This document shows positions 35,425 through 45,660 of a DNA stretch of 64,000 bases, in pieces. The position numbers and the translations under genes are program-made. The DNA lies in NCBI RefSeq assembly GCF_002813755.1, contig NZ_CP018061.1, forward strand, positions 2,904,001 to 2,968,000, in the 5' to 3' direction. The stretch's first letter is position 1. Each line of letters opens with the position of its first letter. The DNA is from Enterococcus mundtii. Its GTDB lineage: Bacteria > Bacillota > Bacilli > Lactobacillales > Enterococcaceae. The notes below the pieces were generated by a model. The model did not search any database. It was not told where the DNA came from and saw only the letters and a program-made list of their open reading frames with translations.

Positions 35425-36474
35425 TTATTCTGTTTCTTCTGTACTTTCTACCGAAGAATCTTCTACTGAGTCTGTTTTCACTTTACTTTTTTCTTTTCCA
35501 TACTCTTCTAACTCTTCCGCTAACACATAGTTGACATCGATCGGAATCGTTGCGTCAATTGTTTCACCGTCGATTGCTTTCACTAAATTCTCGATCACTT
35601 GATAACCGATTTGGTACGCATCTTGGTCAACAATCGCTGTGATTCGTTCGTCCGCTACTCCGCTTAACCAAGTGTCCGTATAATCAAATCCATAATGAAG
35701 CACTTGTCCTGCTTTTCCTTGAGATTCTAACGCACTCATCACACCAACATTCGGCCCTTCTGAACCTAATGAAAAGACAGTGACTAAGTCTCTATTCGCC
35801 GCAATGTAGCCTTCTAATTGTTTTTTAGATTCTGATGGTTGATCATTGTCTTGAATCGTCGCTAAAAACTTAAAGTTCTCAGCATCTTTTCCATAGATCT
35901 CTGCAAAACCTTCTTTCAGTCCTTTTTCACGATCGATCATAGTTGGTTGTGCGACGTCCACACAAACGATTGCGATCGAACCGCCGGTAATGCCTTTTGC
36001 CTTCATTTCTTCAGCAGCACGTAACCCTAATTCTTTTCCAGCTGAGACATTGTCTGTACCGACGTAAGCTGTCCGATCTTCTGGATTTTCTAAATCGGCA
36101 TCAAAGGTGATGACTGGAATATTTTTATCCATGGCTGCTTTGATTGGATCAACAAACGCTTTTTTCTCAATCGGTGCAATGGCGATTCCTGCTACGTTTT
36201 TGGCAACTGCTTCTCTGATAAAGCCGATATGTTTCTCTTTCTTACTTGGTTCAGCAGAAGGAGATGTTTTCGTGACCAATGTATAGCCCAATTCTTGTGC
36301 CGCATCTTCTGCTCCTTTTTTCATGGGGTTCCAATAAGCTCCGGTGTCTACGATTGGAATGAAATACAAGGTCTTTTCACTATCTGCATCCGCAGAATCA
36401 CTCGTACTACATCCTGTACCAACTAATAATAACGCAACGAACATACTGATGACCCAAAATGATTTTTTTAACAT
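35425..36474 (-). CDS. Sugar ABC transporter substrate-binding lipoprotein (CUT2, xylose-type)
   Basis: A 349-residue lipoprotein with signal peptide and lipobox LLVGTGCSTS (Cys at about 22), followed by a type I periplasmic-binding fold of the RbsB/XylF family (TLYFIPIVDTGAYWNPMKKG, then IPVITFDADLEN). An acidic Ser/Glu-rich tail at the C-terminus is unusual for the family and may be a surface linker. Position between the permease gene and xylB makes D-xylose or a xylo-oligosaccharide breakdown product the probable ligand. Spacing of 25 bases to the permease supports one transcript. Confidence 0.88.
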   Translation of the reverse strand: MLKKSFWVISMFVALLLVGTGCSTSDSADADSEKTLYFIPIVDTGAYWNPMKKGAEDAAQELGYTLVTKTSPSAEPSKKEKHIGFIREAVAKNVAGIAIAPIEKKAFVDPIKAAMDKNIPVITFDADLENPEDRTAYVGTDNVSAGKELGLRAAEEMKAKGITGGSIAIVCVDVAQPTMIDREKGLKEGFAEIYGKDAENFKFLATIQDNDQPSESKKQLEGYIAANRDLVTVFSLGSEGPNVGVMSALESQGKAGQVLHYGFDYTDTWLSGVADERITAIVDQDAYQIGYQVIENLVKAIDGETIDATIPIDVNYVLAEELEEYGKEKSKVKTDSVEDSSVESTEETE

Positions 36475-36499
36475 GGTCTTTTCACTCCTTAGGTTGTAA

Positions 36500-37465
36500 T
36501 TATGACTGACGACTTGCTCGACGTTTCAAATAATCAATGATGATTGCTAAAATAATGACTAGACCGGTCACTGTATCTTGTAAAAATGAATTTACCCCCA
36601 TCAATGTCAAGCCATTTTTAAATACTTGTAAGGTTAAGATACCTGCTACCGCTCCACCAATCGTGCCGATGCCACCGCTAAATGATGTACCACCCATGAT
36701 AGCTGCCGCCATTGCGAACAAGTCTAAGCCATTCGCATCTTTGGAAGCGCCACCATTTAAATTTGAAACAATTAACAAACCAGCAATGGCTGCTAACATT
36801 CCTTCAATCATAAACATCTTGATGATATGTTTATCCGTATCGATACCGGATAATCTGGCTGCTTCTTGATTTGACCCTACCACATAGGTATATCTTCCTA
36901 GACGCGTATTTTTCATTATAAAAGCAAATACAATAATGATAATTAAAAAAATCAAGGCATTGCTTTTAAACATATCCGTGCCGATCGGCGTTTTCGCTAA
37001 CCGATTGAACCACTCGTTTTCGGAACCGATAAATTGTTCGTCCGTGAAAAAGCCGAGCATCCCTTTGATGACATAACTTGTTCCTAACGTTAAAATAAAC
37101 GAAGGCAAATCAAATTTCTTGATCAACAAAGCGTTCACCGCGCCTAACATTGCCCCTGTCAATAATGCTAGAAGCACAACGACTGGCGCAGGCATTCCTT
37201 GATTTGCCGCATATAAACCGAGCATTCCTGATGCCATTCCGACATAACCAATTGATAGATCCACATAGCCGCAAATCAAAATCATCGCATAAGCAACAGT
37301 TAAAATGCCTACCGGTGGAATTTGTTGGAAGAAATTTTCAATATTGAATGTGTTTAAAAAATTCGCATTTGCAATTGAAAAATATAGGACTAAAGCAATT
37401 AACACTAAATAAACAGAGTAGTTCATAAAAAGTGACTTGATCGTTAACTTGTTTCGTTTTTCCAT
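36500..37465 (-). CDS. Sugar ABC transporter permease (CUT2 type)
   Basis: A 321-residue RbsC/XylH-like permease with 8-10 hydrophobic segments. It contains the family patterns YVDLSIGYVGMASGM, GAMLGAVNALLIKKFDLPSFILTLGT and GGTSFSGGIGTIGGAVAG. CUT2 permeases work as homodimers with a double-domain ATPase and a lipoprotein receptor, all three of which are present here. It lies 41 bases downstream of the ATPase gene. The substrate is inferred to be a pentose from the xyl context. Confidence 0.9.
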   Translation of the reverse strand: MEKRNKLTIKSLFMNYSVYLVLIALVLYFSIANANFLNTFNIENFFQQIPPVGILTVAYAMILICGYVDLSIGYVGMASGMLGLYAANQGMPAPVVVLLALLTGAMLGAVNALLIKKFDLPSFILTLGTSYVIKGMLGFFTDEQFIGSENEWFNRLAKTPIGTDMFKSNALIFLIIIIVFAFIMKNTRLGRYTYVVGSNQEAARLSGIDTDKHIIKMFMIEGMLAAIAGLLIVSNLNGGASKDANGLDLFAMAAAIMGGTSFSGGIGTIGGAVAGILTLQVFKNGLTLMGVNSFLQDTVTGLVIILAIIIDYLKRRASRQS

Positions 37466-37506
37466 CGTTCTCTCCTTTGTTTACATATCCTCTAACTGAA
37501 GAATCG

Positions 37507-39018
37507 TTAATGCTCATTAAGCGTAGCATAGGTCATAATCAATTCTTGCGCCTCATCTTTTCTGCCCTGATACTCAGCGACGACGACTTCTCCTGTAATC
37601 TCACCTTCACGAAAAACATGGATTCGATCGCAGATCCCTAATAATTCAGGGATTTCTGAAGAGACGATCAAAATCGTTTTCCCTTGGCGTGCCAACTCAT
37701 TGATGATCGTATAGATTTCTGATTTTGCCCCCACATCAATACCTTTTGTCGGTTCATCAAAAATATATACTTGATTTGTGGTATTCAACCATTTTGCTAA
37801 AACGACTTTTTGCTGATTCCCACCAGAGAGACTGGCAACTGGACGCGCAATATCGCTGATCTTGATCTTCACGTCTTGTACAAACTGATGAGCCGTTTGA
37901 TTAAGTGATTCATGTTTTAATACAAATCCACCTAGATTCGTTATCGTGATATTGTCTTGGATCGAGAGACCAAGAAACAAGCCTTGATGTTTACGGTCTT
38001 CCGTTAGTAGTCCAATTCCTTGACGAATCGCATCCACCGGTGACTTGATCACTACCGGCTGGTTCGCCAATTTGATTTCACCAGATTTTGCTCGATCTGC
38101 ACCGAAAATCAATCGCATCGTTTCGGTTCGACCACTTCCTACTAACCCCGCAAAGCCCAATACTTCCCCTCGTCTTGCCTGGAAGCTAACATTTTTCACC
38201 CGCCCAAAAGAATCAGAAAGATTCAAAACTTGTAAGTAAGTTTCTCCTAATTGGGTAGGTTGTTTCGGATACAGATCGTTGATTTCTCGCCCAACTAAGC
38301 GAGCGATGATCGCTTCTTCAGACAAGTTTTTCACTTCATCGGTCAAGATATATTCTCCGTCGCGCATGATCGTGATTCGTTCACCTAATTCAAAGATCTC
38401 TTTCATCCGATGAGAGATGTAAATACTTGATACACCTTTTTCCTTCAATCTGCGAATGATAATAAACAAAACTTCGACATCTTTTTCAGACAAAGAAGTC
38501 GTCGGCTCATCAAAAATGATCACTTTAGCATTCAAACTAAGCGCTCTGGCAATTTCAACTAATTGTTTATTGGCAGTAGACAGCGAAGCAACCAGTGTAG
38601 TAGGAGAAATCGCAGATCCCACTAGATTCAGCCATTGTTGCGTGTCTTCATATAATTTTTTGAAGTCAACAATTCCTAGCGCCTTATTCTTATAGGGCAA
38701 ACGACCAATAAAAATATTTTCTGCCACAGACAAATCTTCTGCTAGATTCAATTCTTGATGAACAAAGGCAATCCCTAATTCTTGTGCGAAGTCAGGAGTC
38801 ATTTTAGGGATTTCTTTCCCTTCAAATATGATTTCTCCTTCGTCCTTATCAATCAATCCCGCAAGAATGTTCATTAAAGTAGACTTACCGGCTCCGTTTT
38901 CTCCCATAAAAGCATGGATCTCGCCTTTATTTATCTCAAGTCTTGCTTTTTTCAAGACGTGGACAGGGCCAAAACTTTTTTCAATATTAGACATTGAAAA
39001 TAAACGTTCTTTTTCCAT
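37507..39018 (-). CDS. Sugar ABC transporter ATPase (CUT2, RbsA/XylG type)
   Basis: A 503-residue protein with two fused ABC ATPase domains. The first has Walker A FMGENGAGKSTLM (about 36-48), a degenerate signature in ASLSTANKQLVEIARALS, and Walker B VIIFDEPTTSLSE. The second has a changed P-loop (GLVGSGRTETMRLIFGAD), a good signature LSGGNQQKVVLAKWL, and IFDEPTKGIDVGAK. This unequal pair of sites is typical of RbsA/MglA/XylG proteins. It powers import of the pentose in the same operon. AGGGGAG lies upstream of the ATG. Confidence 0.93.
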   Translation of the reverse strand: MEKERLFSMSNIEKSFGPVHVLKKARLEINKGEIHAFMGENGAGKSTLMNILAGLIDKDEGEIIFEGKEIPKMTPDFAQELGIAFVHQELNLAEDLSVAENIFIGRLPYKNKALGIVDFKKLYEDTQQWLNLVGSAISPTTLVASLSTANKQLVEIARALSLNAKVIIFDEPTTSLSEKDVEVLFIIIRRLKEKGVSSIYISHRMKEIFELGERITIMRDGEYILTDEVKNLSEEAIIARLVGREINDLYPKQPTQLGETYLQVLNLSDSFGRVKNVSFQARRGEVLGFAGLVGSGRTETMRLIFGADRAKSGEIKLANQPVVIKSPVDAIRQGIGLLTEDRKHQGLFLGLSIQDNITITNLGGFVLKHESLNQTAHQFVQDVKIKISDIARPVASLSGGNQQKVVLAKWLNTTNQVYIFDEPTKGIDVGAKSEIYTIINELARQGKTILIVSSEIPELLGICDRIHVFREGEITGEVVVAEYQGRKDEAQELIMTYATLNEH

Positions 39019-39058
39019 GAAAGATCTCCCCTCTTACTCCTGAAGCGACCACACTGTC

Positions 39059-40675
39059 CTATTCACTTTGCTTTTCCCGATAATCAAAATAATCAAAAAC
39101 AGCTGGCAAATCATATCCTGAGTAATCGATGTTGACCATTCCCACAAACGCACCCGTAAAAAATCCACCATGGGTTTGGTTGACATATTCATCGGATAGT
39201 ACTTTTGCGTCTAACTGGATCGCTAATTCGATCCATGTTTTTCCGTCAAACGAATAAGCATATGTGTAAGTTTCTCTTCTGACGATCGTTTTGAAATAAA
39301 CAACTGTTACATCCTCTGGAATTGGAATGACCTGTTCCTGCAAATAACTTTTGAATACGCCTTGATTATTCTCAGTGAGTTCAATGACACGACCTTTTTC
39401 TTCATGCCAAGTCACTTGGATCATTGACCAATGTTGCGAATTGTAATAATTCGTCAGCCCTGCCATTTGCTGGAAGGTCGTTGGCGAATAGCTCAATGCA
39501 GTTTCTGCTTCAAACTCAAATGCTTGCCAACGTCTAGCAACTAGGGAGTTTCCATGTGTATTGGCTAAACTTCCGGCACCTCGTAATGTCAGCTTTCCAT
39601 CTTTCAAGATGCCGATGTCCTTCGTAAAAGGGACACGTACTGTTTGAAATTGTGGTGGCAGTTCGCTTTGTTCGAAGTTAGTCCTTTCTGGCAGTTTTTC
39701 ATAAGGGTGAGGTGCCACTCCTTTAGGTGCTTCCACCTCCATGCTCCCTTGTTTTCCACCAACAATTTCTGGCCACAATTCTTTAGACCATGTCACTTTT
39801 TGGATCGCTGTTTCTCTGCCTAATGTACACCAGCCACGAGGATCATGGATGGATTCATTTTTGTGATGCCACGGTCGACCAGTCAAATGGGCAAAATACC
39901 ATTCGCCTTCTGGTGTATCGACTAATGCACCATGCCCGCATTTTTGCAGTGGATTTTCTGGAGAGTCATAGGCAGTTAAAAAGGTCTCTGCTTGGCTTTC
40001 AAAAGCTCCTTCTAAAGTTTTTGACCGTGCCACTACTTCTTGGTGCGTATAGACGGTACCACCTTCTGCACAAAACAAATAATAATAACCAAATAACTTA
40101 TACAGATGTGGGCCTTCCACTAATTTCACGTCAGTACCTTTCCAAATGATCTTACCTGTTTCCGGCAGTAGACGTTGCTCTTCTACTGAATATTCGGTGC
40201 ATTTGATCCCATTAAATGGATGATGGTATTCGCGATGATCCCATTCCATTTGAACTAGGTATTTGCGGCCATCGTCATCATGGAAAAGAGAAGCATCGAA
40301 GCCGACACCGTTCAACCGGATCGGTTGACTCCATGGACCAGTGATCTCTTCTGCGGTAGTCAAATAATTTGTACAATCTTTGAACGCTCCATTGACCACT
40401 TTGACATCGGTATAAACTAACCAAAATTTCCCATCCGCATAAGAGAGATCGGGCGCCCAAATCCCTCCTGAATCTTCATTGCCCTTCATATCTAACATCT
40501 CGACAGAAGCCAATGGACGTGCCACTAAACGCCAATTCATCAAGTCCTGCGACTCATAGAGCTGAACGCCTGGAAACCATTCAAACGTTGAGTTGGCAAT
40601 GTAATATGTTTCTCCCACACGCACAATAGACGGATCAGCATGAAAACCTGTTAATACTGGATTTTTAATTTTCAT
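39059..40675 (-). CDS. xynB: GH43 beta-xylosidase
   Basis: A 538-residue cytoplasmic glycoside hydrolase of family 43, expected to release xylose from xylo-oligosaccharides with inversion. The five-bladed propeller shows the catalytic base Asp in NPVLTGFHADPSIVRV (near residue 14), the pKa-modulating Asp region RLNGVGFDASLFHDDDG, and the acid Glu in LVEGPHLYKL. A C-terminal beta-sandwich (about 330-538) completes the GH43_11-like architecture. There is no signal peptide, so substrates must be imported. The ATG at 40675 follows GAGGTG by four bases. Placed between xylA and the importer genes, it links xyloside uptake to xylose breakdown. Confidence 0.9.
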   Translation of the reverse strand: MKIKNPVLTGFHADPSIVRVGETYYIANSTFEWFPGVQLYESQDLMNWRLVARPLASVEMLDMKGNEDSGGIWAPDLSYADGKFWLVYTDVKVVNGAFKDCTNYLTTAEEITGPWSQPIRLNGVGFDASLFHDDDGRKYLVQMEWDHREYHHPFNGIKCTEYSVEEQRLLPETGKIIWKGTDVKLVEGPHLYKLFGYYYLFCAEGGTVYTHQEVVARSKTLEGAFESQAETFLTAYDSPENPLQKCGHGALVDTPEGEWYFAHLTGRPWHHKNESIHDPRGWCTLGRETAIQKVTWSKELWPEIVGGKQGSMEVEAPKGVAPHPYEKLPERTNFEQSELPPQFQTVRVPFTKDIGILKDGKLTLRGAGSLANTHGNSLVARRWQAFEFEAETALSYSPTTFQQMAGLTNYYNSQHWSMIQVTWHEEKGRVIELTENNQGVFKSYLQEQVIPIPEDVTVVYFKTIVRRETYTYAYSFDGKTWIELAIQLDAKVLSDEYVNQTHGGFFTGAFVGMVNIDYSGYDLPAVFDYFDYREKQSE

Positions 40676-40778
40676 CGTACACCTCACTCTATTTTTTTAG
40701 GAGAATCCCTTTCAACCATCCAAAGGAGTCAGTGACATCTATCCTTAGCTAACTGAATGAGACTCTCCATAAGTTGGA

Positions 40779-42086
40779 TTAAACTAAATAATCATTCAAA
40801 CAAGATTTGACATATTCGATATGGCTTGATTCCAGCTCGATATCTTTCAACTTCAATGCATAGTCAGTCAAACTTTCCAAATCTTCCTTGTCGTTGACAA
40901 TGGATTCCCCAATACCCTCTTGGAACGTAGCATAGCGTTTCTCTTTTAAGGTATCAAAGAAGCGATTCTCTTTTAATTTCGCAGCTGCCTTCAGCCCTCT
41001 AGCAAAGGTATCCATCCCTGCGATATGTGCTAAGAATAGATCTTCCATGGCAAAACTGGAACGACGGACTTTCGAATCAAAATTGATTCCTCCTGGTGCG
41101 ATACCGCCATTTTCTAAGACACCATACATGGCCAATGTGACATCATAGACGTTCGTTGGGAACTCATCAGTATCCCAACCAAGCAACACATCTCCTTGAT
41201 TCGCATCTAGGGAACCTAACGCATTGTTGATCCGTGCTACTTCGATCTCATGTTCAAACGTATGCCCAGCTAACGTAGCATGATTGGCCTCTAGATTCAG
41301 TTTGAATTTCTCTTGTAAACCATATTTTTGAATAAATTGTAAAGCCGTTGCGGCATCAAAATCATATTGATGTTTACTCGGTTCCATAGGTTTTGGTTCA
41401 ATCAAGAATTGTGGCGTATGACCGATTTTTTCACTATACGCGATCGCCATTTTGAACAAACGTGCAATATTATCTTGTTCAAACGCCATATCCGTATTCA
41501 ACAACGTTTCATACCCTTCACGACCACCCCAGAATACATAATTTTGACCGTTGAGTTTTTTTGATATGTCTAAGCCTTTTTTGACTTGAGCAGCAGCATA
41601 GGCAAAGACATCCGCATGATTCGTTGAAGCTGCCCCATTCACGTAGCGTGGGTGGCTGAACATATTTGCAGTATTCCAAAGTAGTTTGATTCCCGTACGC
41701 TCCATCTGTTCCTTGATCAAATCTGTGATTTCATCTAAGTTTGCATAGAATTCTTCTAAACTATTCCCTTCAGGCGCGATATCGACATCATGGAAACAAA
41801 AATATTCGACACCTAATTTTTCTAAAATCTCAAAAAAGGCCGCTACTCGATTTTTTGCGGTTTCCATTTCAGTCGCACCTAGCCACGTTCTTTGATTGAC
41901 TGGTGAGCCGAATGGATCACTGCCATCTTGTGTCATGGTATGCCAGTAAGCAACAGCAAATCGTAAATGCTCCTTCATCGTTTGACCGGCAACTACCTCT
42001 TCTGGATTGAAATGGCGAAAAGCAAAGGGATTGGTTGTCGTTGTTCCTTCATATTGGATTTTTTCTATTTGTGGAAAATAGCTCAT
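40779..42086 (-). CDS. xylA: Xylose isomerase
   Basis: Interconverts D-xylose and D-xylulose, using two divalent metal ions. At 435 residues it has the length of class II enzymes. Visible motifs are YFCFHDVDIAPEG with the catalytic His, FWGGREGYETLLNTD, LIEPKPMEPSKHQYDFD with metal-binding Glu, LNLEANHATLAGHTFEHE, and GSLDANQGD/LGWDTDEFP. AGGAGG precedes the ATG. It is the first gene of the leftward xyl operon, with a XylR-type operator and a cre site upstream, so xylose induction and glucose repression are both expected. Confidence 0.97.
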   Translation of the reverse strand: MSYFPQIEKIQYEGTTTTNPFAFRHFNPEEVVAGQTMKEHLRFAVAYWHTMTQDGSDPFGSPVNQRTWLGATEMETAKNRVAAFFEILEKLGVEYFCFHDVDIAPEGNSLEEFYANLDEITDLIKEQMERTGIKLLWNTANMFSHPRYVNGAASTNHADVFAYAAAQVKKGLDISKKLNGQNYVFWGGREGYETLLNTDMAFEQDNIARLFKMAIAYSEKIGHTPQFLIEPKPMEPSKHQYDFDAATALQFIQKYGLQEKFKLNLEANHATLAGHTFEHEIEVARINNALGSLDANQGDVLLGWDTDEFPTNVYDVTLAMYGVLENGGIAPGGINFDSKVRRSSFAMEDLFLAHIAGMDTFARGLKAAAKLKENRFFDTLKEKRYATFQEGIGESIVNDKEDLESLTDYALKLKDIELESSHIEYVKSCLNDYLV

Positions 42087-42118
42087 ATCATATTCCTCCT
42101 AATTTATTCATTCTTTAT

Positions 42119-42146
42119 TAGTTAGTTCATCTAACAAACTAACTTA
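42119..42146. promoter_or_regulatory. XylR operator
   Basis: TTAGTTAGTTCATC followed by TAACAAACTAACTTAA forms an inverted repeat with AGTTAGTT half-sites. It closely resembles known XylR operators of Firmicutes (TTAGTTTGTT type arms). It is located 33-60 bases upstream of the xylA ATG, just downstream of the promoter, as expected for a blocking repressor site. Confidence 0.75.
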
Positions 42147-42154
42147 ACAAGCAT

Positions 42155-42183
42155 ATAGTATACGCTTTCATAATTATAGTCAA
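42155..42183 (-). promoter_or_regulatory. xylA promoter
   Basis: On the minus strand TTGACT (42178-42183) is followed 17 bases later by TACTAT, or 15 bases later by the better box TATACT. It lies between the divergent xylA and xylR starts, overlapped by the cre site and followed by the XylR operator. Confidence 0.6.
42157..42171 (-). promoter_or_regulatory. cre site (CcpA) at the xylA promoter
   Basis: The minus strand reads ATGAAAGCGTATACT, which fits the catabolite-responsive element consensus WTGNAANCGNWNNCW at every fixed position. It overlaps the -10 region of the xylA promoter, where CcpA binding would repress. No other cre of this quality was noticed in the window. Confidence 0.8.
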
Positions 42184-42344
42184 GTTATTTTTTTATTATT
42201 ATCAAAGCATTTATATTCGAATGAAGTTAATTTATTTACTTTACAAAACGAAATAGCTATAGATAAATAACTAGAAAAATAATGAGATTACCAGTATACT
42301 TTAGAACGTATCCTCATTACATAATGAATAGGAAGTGATTTACT

Positions 42345-43496
42345 TTGAAAAATCCAACGTATACTCGACGGAGCCCAAATGAGTCTCTCTGTTTAGAATT
42401 GATTATGAATCAACCAGCTCTTTCCCGTGCAGAGCTTTCAGCCATAACTGGACTAACCAAAGCAACTGTGTCCTCCATTGTGAAAAAATTGATCGATGAT
42501 CAACTAGTCATCGAGACCGGCATTGGAGAATCTAGTAATGTCGGTGGACGTAAACCGATCATTCTTCAATATAACGGAAAAGCTGGGCTCTCTATTTCCA
42601 TTGACATCGGCTATAATTACATCCATGGTCTCCTTACTTATCTAGATGGGGAAGAGATCCAACATATCCAAAAAAAGCCAATCACATTAGATGAGGAAGC
42701 CATCCATCTATATCTTTCAGAAATCTTCACGTTATTTGAGCAACATCTTCCGACGACAGAATATGGGATTATTGGGGTAGCAATTGCCGTGCATGGCCCT
42801 GTCTACCAAGGTGAGCCAATTTTTGGCCCTCATTACAATTTCGATCACATTCCTTTTCGTAAAATAGCTGAAAAACTGAGAAACTATCCTGTCTATTTAG
42901 AAAATGAAGCAAATCTTGCAGCTTTAGGTGAGTATAGCTTTACCTCAGATTCGGAAAATCTTGTCAGTATCAATATGCACAGCGGCATTGGTGCAGGAAT
43001 CGTCAAAAATGGGAATTTAGAGGTTGGTGCACATGGTTTTGCTGGTGAAATCGGTCATCAGATCATCGTGATGGACGGCAAGGAATGTCGCTGTGGCAAC
43101 CGAGGTTGTTTGGAAATGTACGCTGCCAACAAAGTCTGCTACGATCGATTTGCTCAGAAAAAAAAGTTGGACTATGTCAATGCCATCATCCTTCGAGAAT
43201 ATGTTCAAAACCAAGATCGTGATGCATTACAAGTCGTGGAGGAAAATATCAACTACTTGACGATCGGTATCAACAACTTGATCGCCCATTATGACCCATC
43301 GATCATTATTTTGAATAGCTCACTTTATCGCGAAATACCTGATATGATCGAACAATTAAAAGGGAATCTGCACAATCATTTTTCGAATCAATTAGTCGTC
43401 CGCAACAGTTCCTTGAACGAAAAAGCGACACTTCTAGGAGGATTGGTCTTAAATCTCCAACATTTTTTAGAAATCAAACACCTGAAATTAAAATAA
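42345..43496 (+). CDS. xylR: Xylose-responsive ROK-family repressor
   Basis: A 383-residue repressor with an N-terminal winged helix-turn-helix (LSRAELSAITGLTKATVSSIVKKL, about 27-50) and a ROK sugar-sensing domain. The ROK signature is GVGAHGFAGEIGHQ-like, followed by the zinc-type CRCGNRGCLEMYA loop (about 249-261). It starts with TTG, supported by AGGAAGTG seven bases upstream; no ATG is suitably placed. It is divergent from xylA across a 258-base region with a matching operator. Without xylose it should block the xyl operon. Confidence 0.92.
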   Translation: MKNPTYTRRSPNESLCLELIMNQPALSRAELSAITGLTKATVSSIVKKLIDDQLVIETGIGESSNVGGRKPIILQYNGKAGLSISIDIGYNYIHGLLTYLDGEEIQHIQKKPITLDEEAIHLYLSEIFTLFEQHLPTTEYGIIGVAIAVHGPVYQGEPIFGPHYNFDHIPFRKIAEKLRNYPVYLENEANLAALGEYSFTSDSENLVSINMHSGIGAGIVKNGNLEVGAHGFAGEIGHQIIVMDGKECRCGNRGCLEMYAANKVCYDRFAQKKKLDYVNAIILREYVQNQDRDALQVVEENINYLTIGINNLIAHYDPSIIILNSSLYREIPDMIEQLKGNLHNHFSNQLVVRNSSLNEKATLLGGLVLNLQHFLEIKHLKLK

Positions 43497-43511
43497 TCAT
43501 GAATCAATAAA

Positions 43512-43558
43512 AAAATCTGCCAAACCGGAAATCATTGAATTCCAGTTTGGCAGATTTT
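43512..43558. terminator. Bidirectional terminator between xylR and tkt
   Basis: A perfect 14-bp stem (AAAATCTGCCAAAC paired with GTTTGGCAGATTTT) with a 19-base loop. The A-rich and T-rich arms make it usable from both sides. It ends xylR on the plus strand and tkt on the minus strand. Confidence 0.85.
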
Positions 43559-43622
43559 ATCTAAATAAAGTACTCGTATCTTTAACTTGAAATTTTAAAT
43601 AGTAAAAGAACAAAAATACCTT

Positions 43623-45617
43623 CTACAATTGATCAAACACTTCAACAACATGTTCCACTGTAAACTGATAATTTTGGATGATCGTTTCCCCAGGTGCGCT
43701 CGCGCCGAAACGATCAATCGCAATGATTGCCCCTGCTGTCCCTGTATAGCGCTCCCAGCCAAATGAAGCAGCCATTTCGATAGAAACACGTTTCGTCACT
43801 GCTTTTGGCAAAACACTTTCTTGATATTCCGCGGATTGTTGTTCAAACAAATCAAAACTTGGCATAGAAACCACTGAGACATCTTTTCCTTGTTCCGCCA
43901 ATACTTTTTGCGCTTTAACAGCTAGATCCACTTCTGAACCTGTCGCGATCAAGATTCCTTCTGGTTGTTCCCCTTTAGCCGGAGACAAGACATAGGCACC
44001 TTTTTTAACCATATCATCTGCCACTTCTTTCGTTGTTGGAAGAACTGGTAGATTTTGACGACTCAAGACTAAGATCGTTGGTGTATCTGTGGATTCCATC
44101 GCTACTTTCCATGCCGCACGAGTTTCGTTCCCGTCCGCCGGACGTAAGACATGGACACCTGGCATACTTCTAACCGAAGCCAATTGTTCCACTGGCTCAT
44201 GCGTCGGGCCATCTTCACCAACTGCCACAGAGTCATGGGTCAAGACATAAATGACTGGCGTGTTTTGGATCGCTGCTAAACGCACAGCTGGTCGCAAGTA
44301 ATCCACAAAGACAAAGAATGTTCCCCCATAGATCCGGGTACCGCCATGCAATTGGATCCCGTTCATCGCTGATGCCATCGCAAACTCACGAACACCAAAC
44401 CAAATGTTGCGGCCTTCATAGTGTTCAGGCGTGAAGTCTTTGTCTGCTGTGACCATCGTATTGTTTGATCCGGATAGATCGGCAGAACCACCCCAGAAAC
44501 TTGGGATCGCTTTTGATAATTCTTGGATGACTTCTTTACTTGAGACACGACTGGCTTGGCTTTCGCCTTCATCGTATGTTGGAAGCTCTGCATCCCAATT
44601 CTCTGGTAATTTCCCAGCAAAGGCATCTTCGAATTGTTGCGCTAATTCTGGATACGCTGCTTTGTATGCTGCGAACATCTCACGCCAAGCATTTTCAGCT
44701 TTTTCGCCTTCTTCAACCATCGTTTGACGGAAGCGTTCCGCCACTTCTTCTGGTACGGTAAAGTCAGGGTATTCCCAACCATAGATCTCTTTGGCTTTTT
44801 GAATGCCTTCTAAGCCAAGTGGTGCGCCGTGGACCGCAGAAGTTCCTTGGTTTGGTGCACCAAATCCGATGACCGTTTTCACTTCGATCAATGTCGGTTT
44901 GTCTGTTTCGGCTTTCGCTTCTTCGATTGCTTTTGAGATGGCTTCTAAATCATTGCCGTCTTTGACCAAGAGATGTTGCCAACCGTAAGCTTCATACCGT
45001 GCGCCAACATTTTCAGTGAAGGCTTTTGAGGTTGGTCCATCTAAAGAAATATCGTTTGAATCGTATAAAACGATCAATTTACCAAGTTTCATATGACCAG
45101 CCATCGAACTTGCTTCTTGAGACACGCCTTCCATCAAGTCGCCATCGCCACATAACGCATAGGTATAATGGTCAACGACGTTGAATTGGTCTTTGTTGTA
45201 GGTCGCTGCTAGATGCGCTTCTGCCATTGCCATCCCCACAGCCATCGCGATCCCTTGACCTAAAGGACCAGTCGTTGCTTCGACGCCGTCCGTATGGTTG
45301 ACCTCAGGGTGTCCCGGTGTTTTTGAATCCCATTGACGGAATTGTTTCAAGTCATCAATCGTCACTTGGTACCCTGCTAAGTGCAACAAGCTGTACAACA
45401 TCGCTGAACCATGTCCCGCAGATAAGACAAAACGGTCACGGTCTGCCCAGTTTTTAGAAGTTTTCGGATTCACTTTCAAGTGTTTCGTCCAAAGGGCATA
45501 AGCCATTGGCGCGGCACCCATTGGTAACCCCGGATGTCCTGAATTTGCTTTTTGTACTGCATCAACACTCAATGTACGGATCGTATTCACACCAAGCTGA
45601 TCTACTTTATCAAACAA
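43623..45617 (-). CDS. tkt: Transketolase
   Basis: A thiamine diphosphate-dependent enzyme moving two-carbon units between sugar phosphates in the pentose phosphate pathway. The 664 residues match the family length. Present are [41 protein letters not shown], the cofactor motif [27 protein letters not shown] split across the site, and [19 protein letters not shown]. The start is TTG at 45617, seven bases after AAGGAGG; the 18-codon extension upstream reads from repeat DNA and is unlikely. It follows the epimerase gene across about 270 bases that hold two hairpin repeats. It would serve both this sugar operon and xylulose-5-P from the xyl locus. Confidence 0.95.
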   Translation of the reverse strand: MFDKVDQLGVNTIRTLSVDAVQKANSGHPGLPMGAAPMAYALWTKHLKVNPKTSKNWADRDRFVLSAGHGSAMLYSLLHLAGYQVTIDDLKQFRQWDSKTPGHPEVNHTDGVEATTGPLGQGIAMAVGMAMAEAHLAATYNKDQFNVVDHYTYALCGDGDLMEGVSQEASSMAGHMKLGKLIVLYDSNDISLDGPTSKAFTENVGARYEAYGWQHLLVKDGNDLEAISKAIEEAKAETDKPTLIEVKTVIGFGAPNQGTSAVHGAPLGLEGIQKAKEIYGWEYPDFTVPEEVAERFRQTMVEEGEKAENAWREMFAAYKAAYPELAQQFEDAFAGKLPENWDAELPTYDEGESQASRVSSKEVIQELSKAIPSFWGGSADLSGSNNTMVTADKDFTPEHYEGRNIWFGVREFAMASAMNGIQLHGGTRIYGGTFFVFVDYLRPAVRLAAIQNTPVIYVLTHDSVAVGEDGPTHEPVEQLASVRSMPGVHVLRPADGNETRAAWKVAMESTDTPTILVLSRQNLPVLPTTKEVADDMVKKGAYVLSPAKGEQPEGILIATGSEVDLAVKAQKVLAEQGKDVSVVSMPSFDLFEQQSAEYQESVLPKAVTKRVSIEMAASFGWERYTGTAGAIIAIDRFGASAPGETIIQNYQFTVEHVVEVFDQL

Positions 45618-45660
45618 TATAATTCCTCCTTGTTCATTTCTATAAAATAATGTCCATTCC

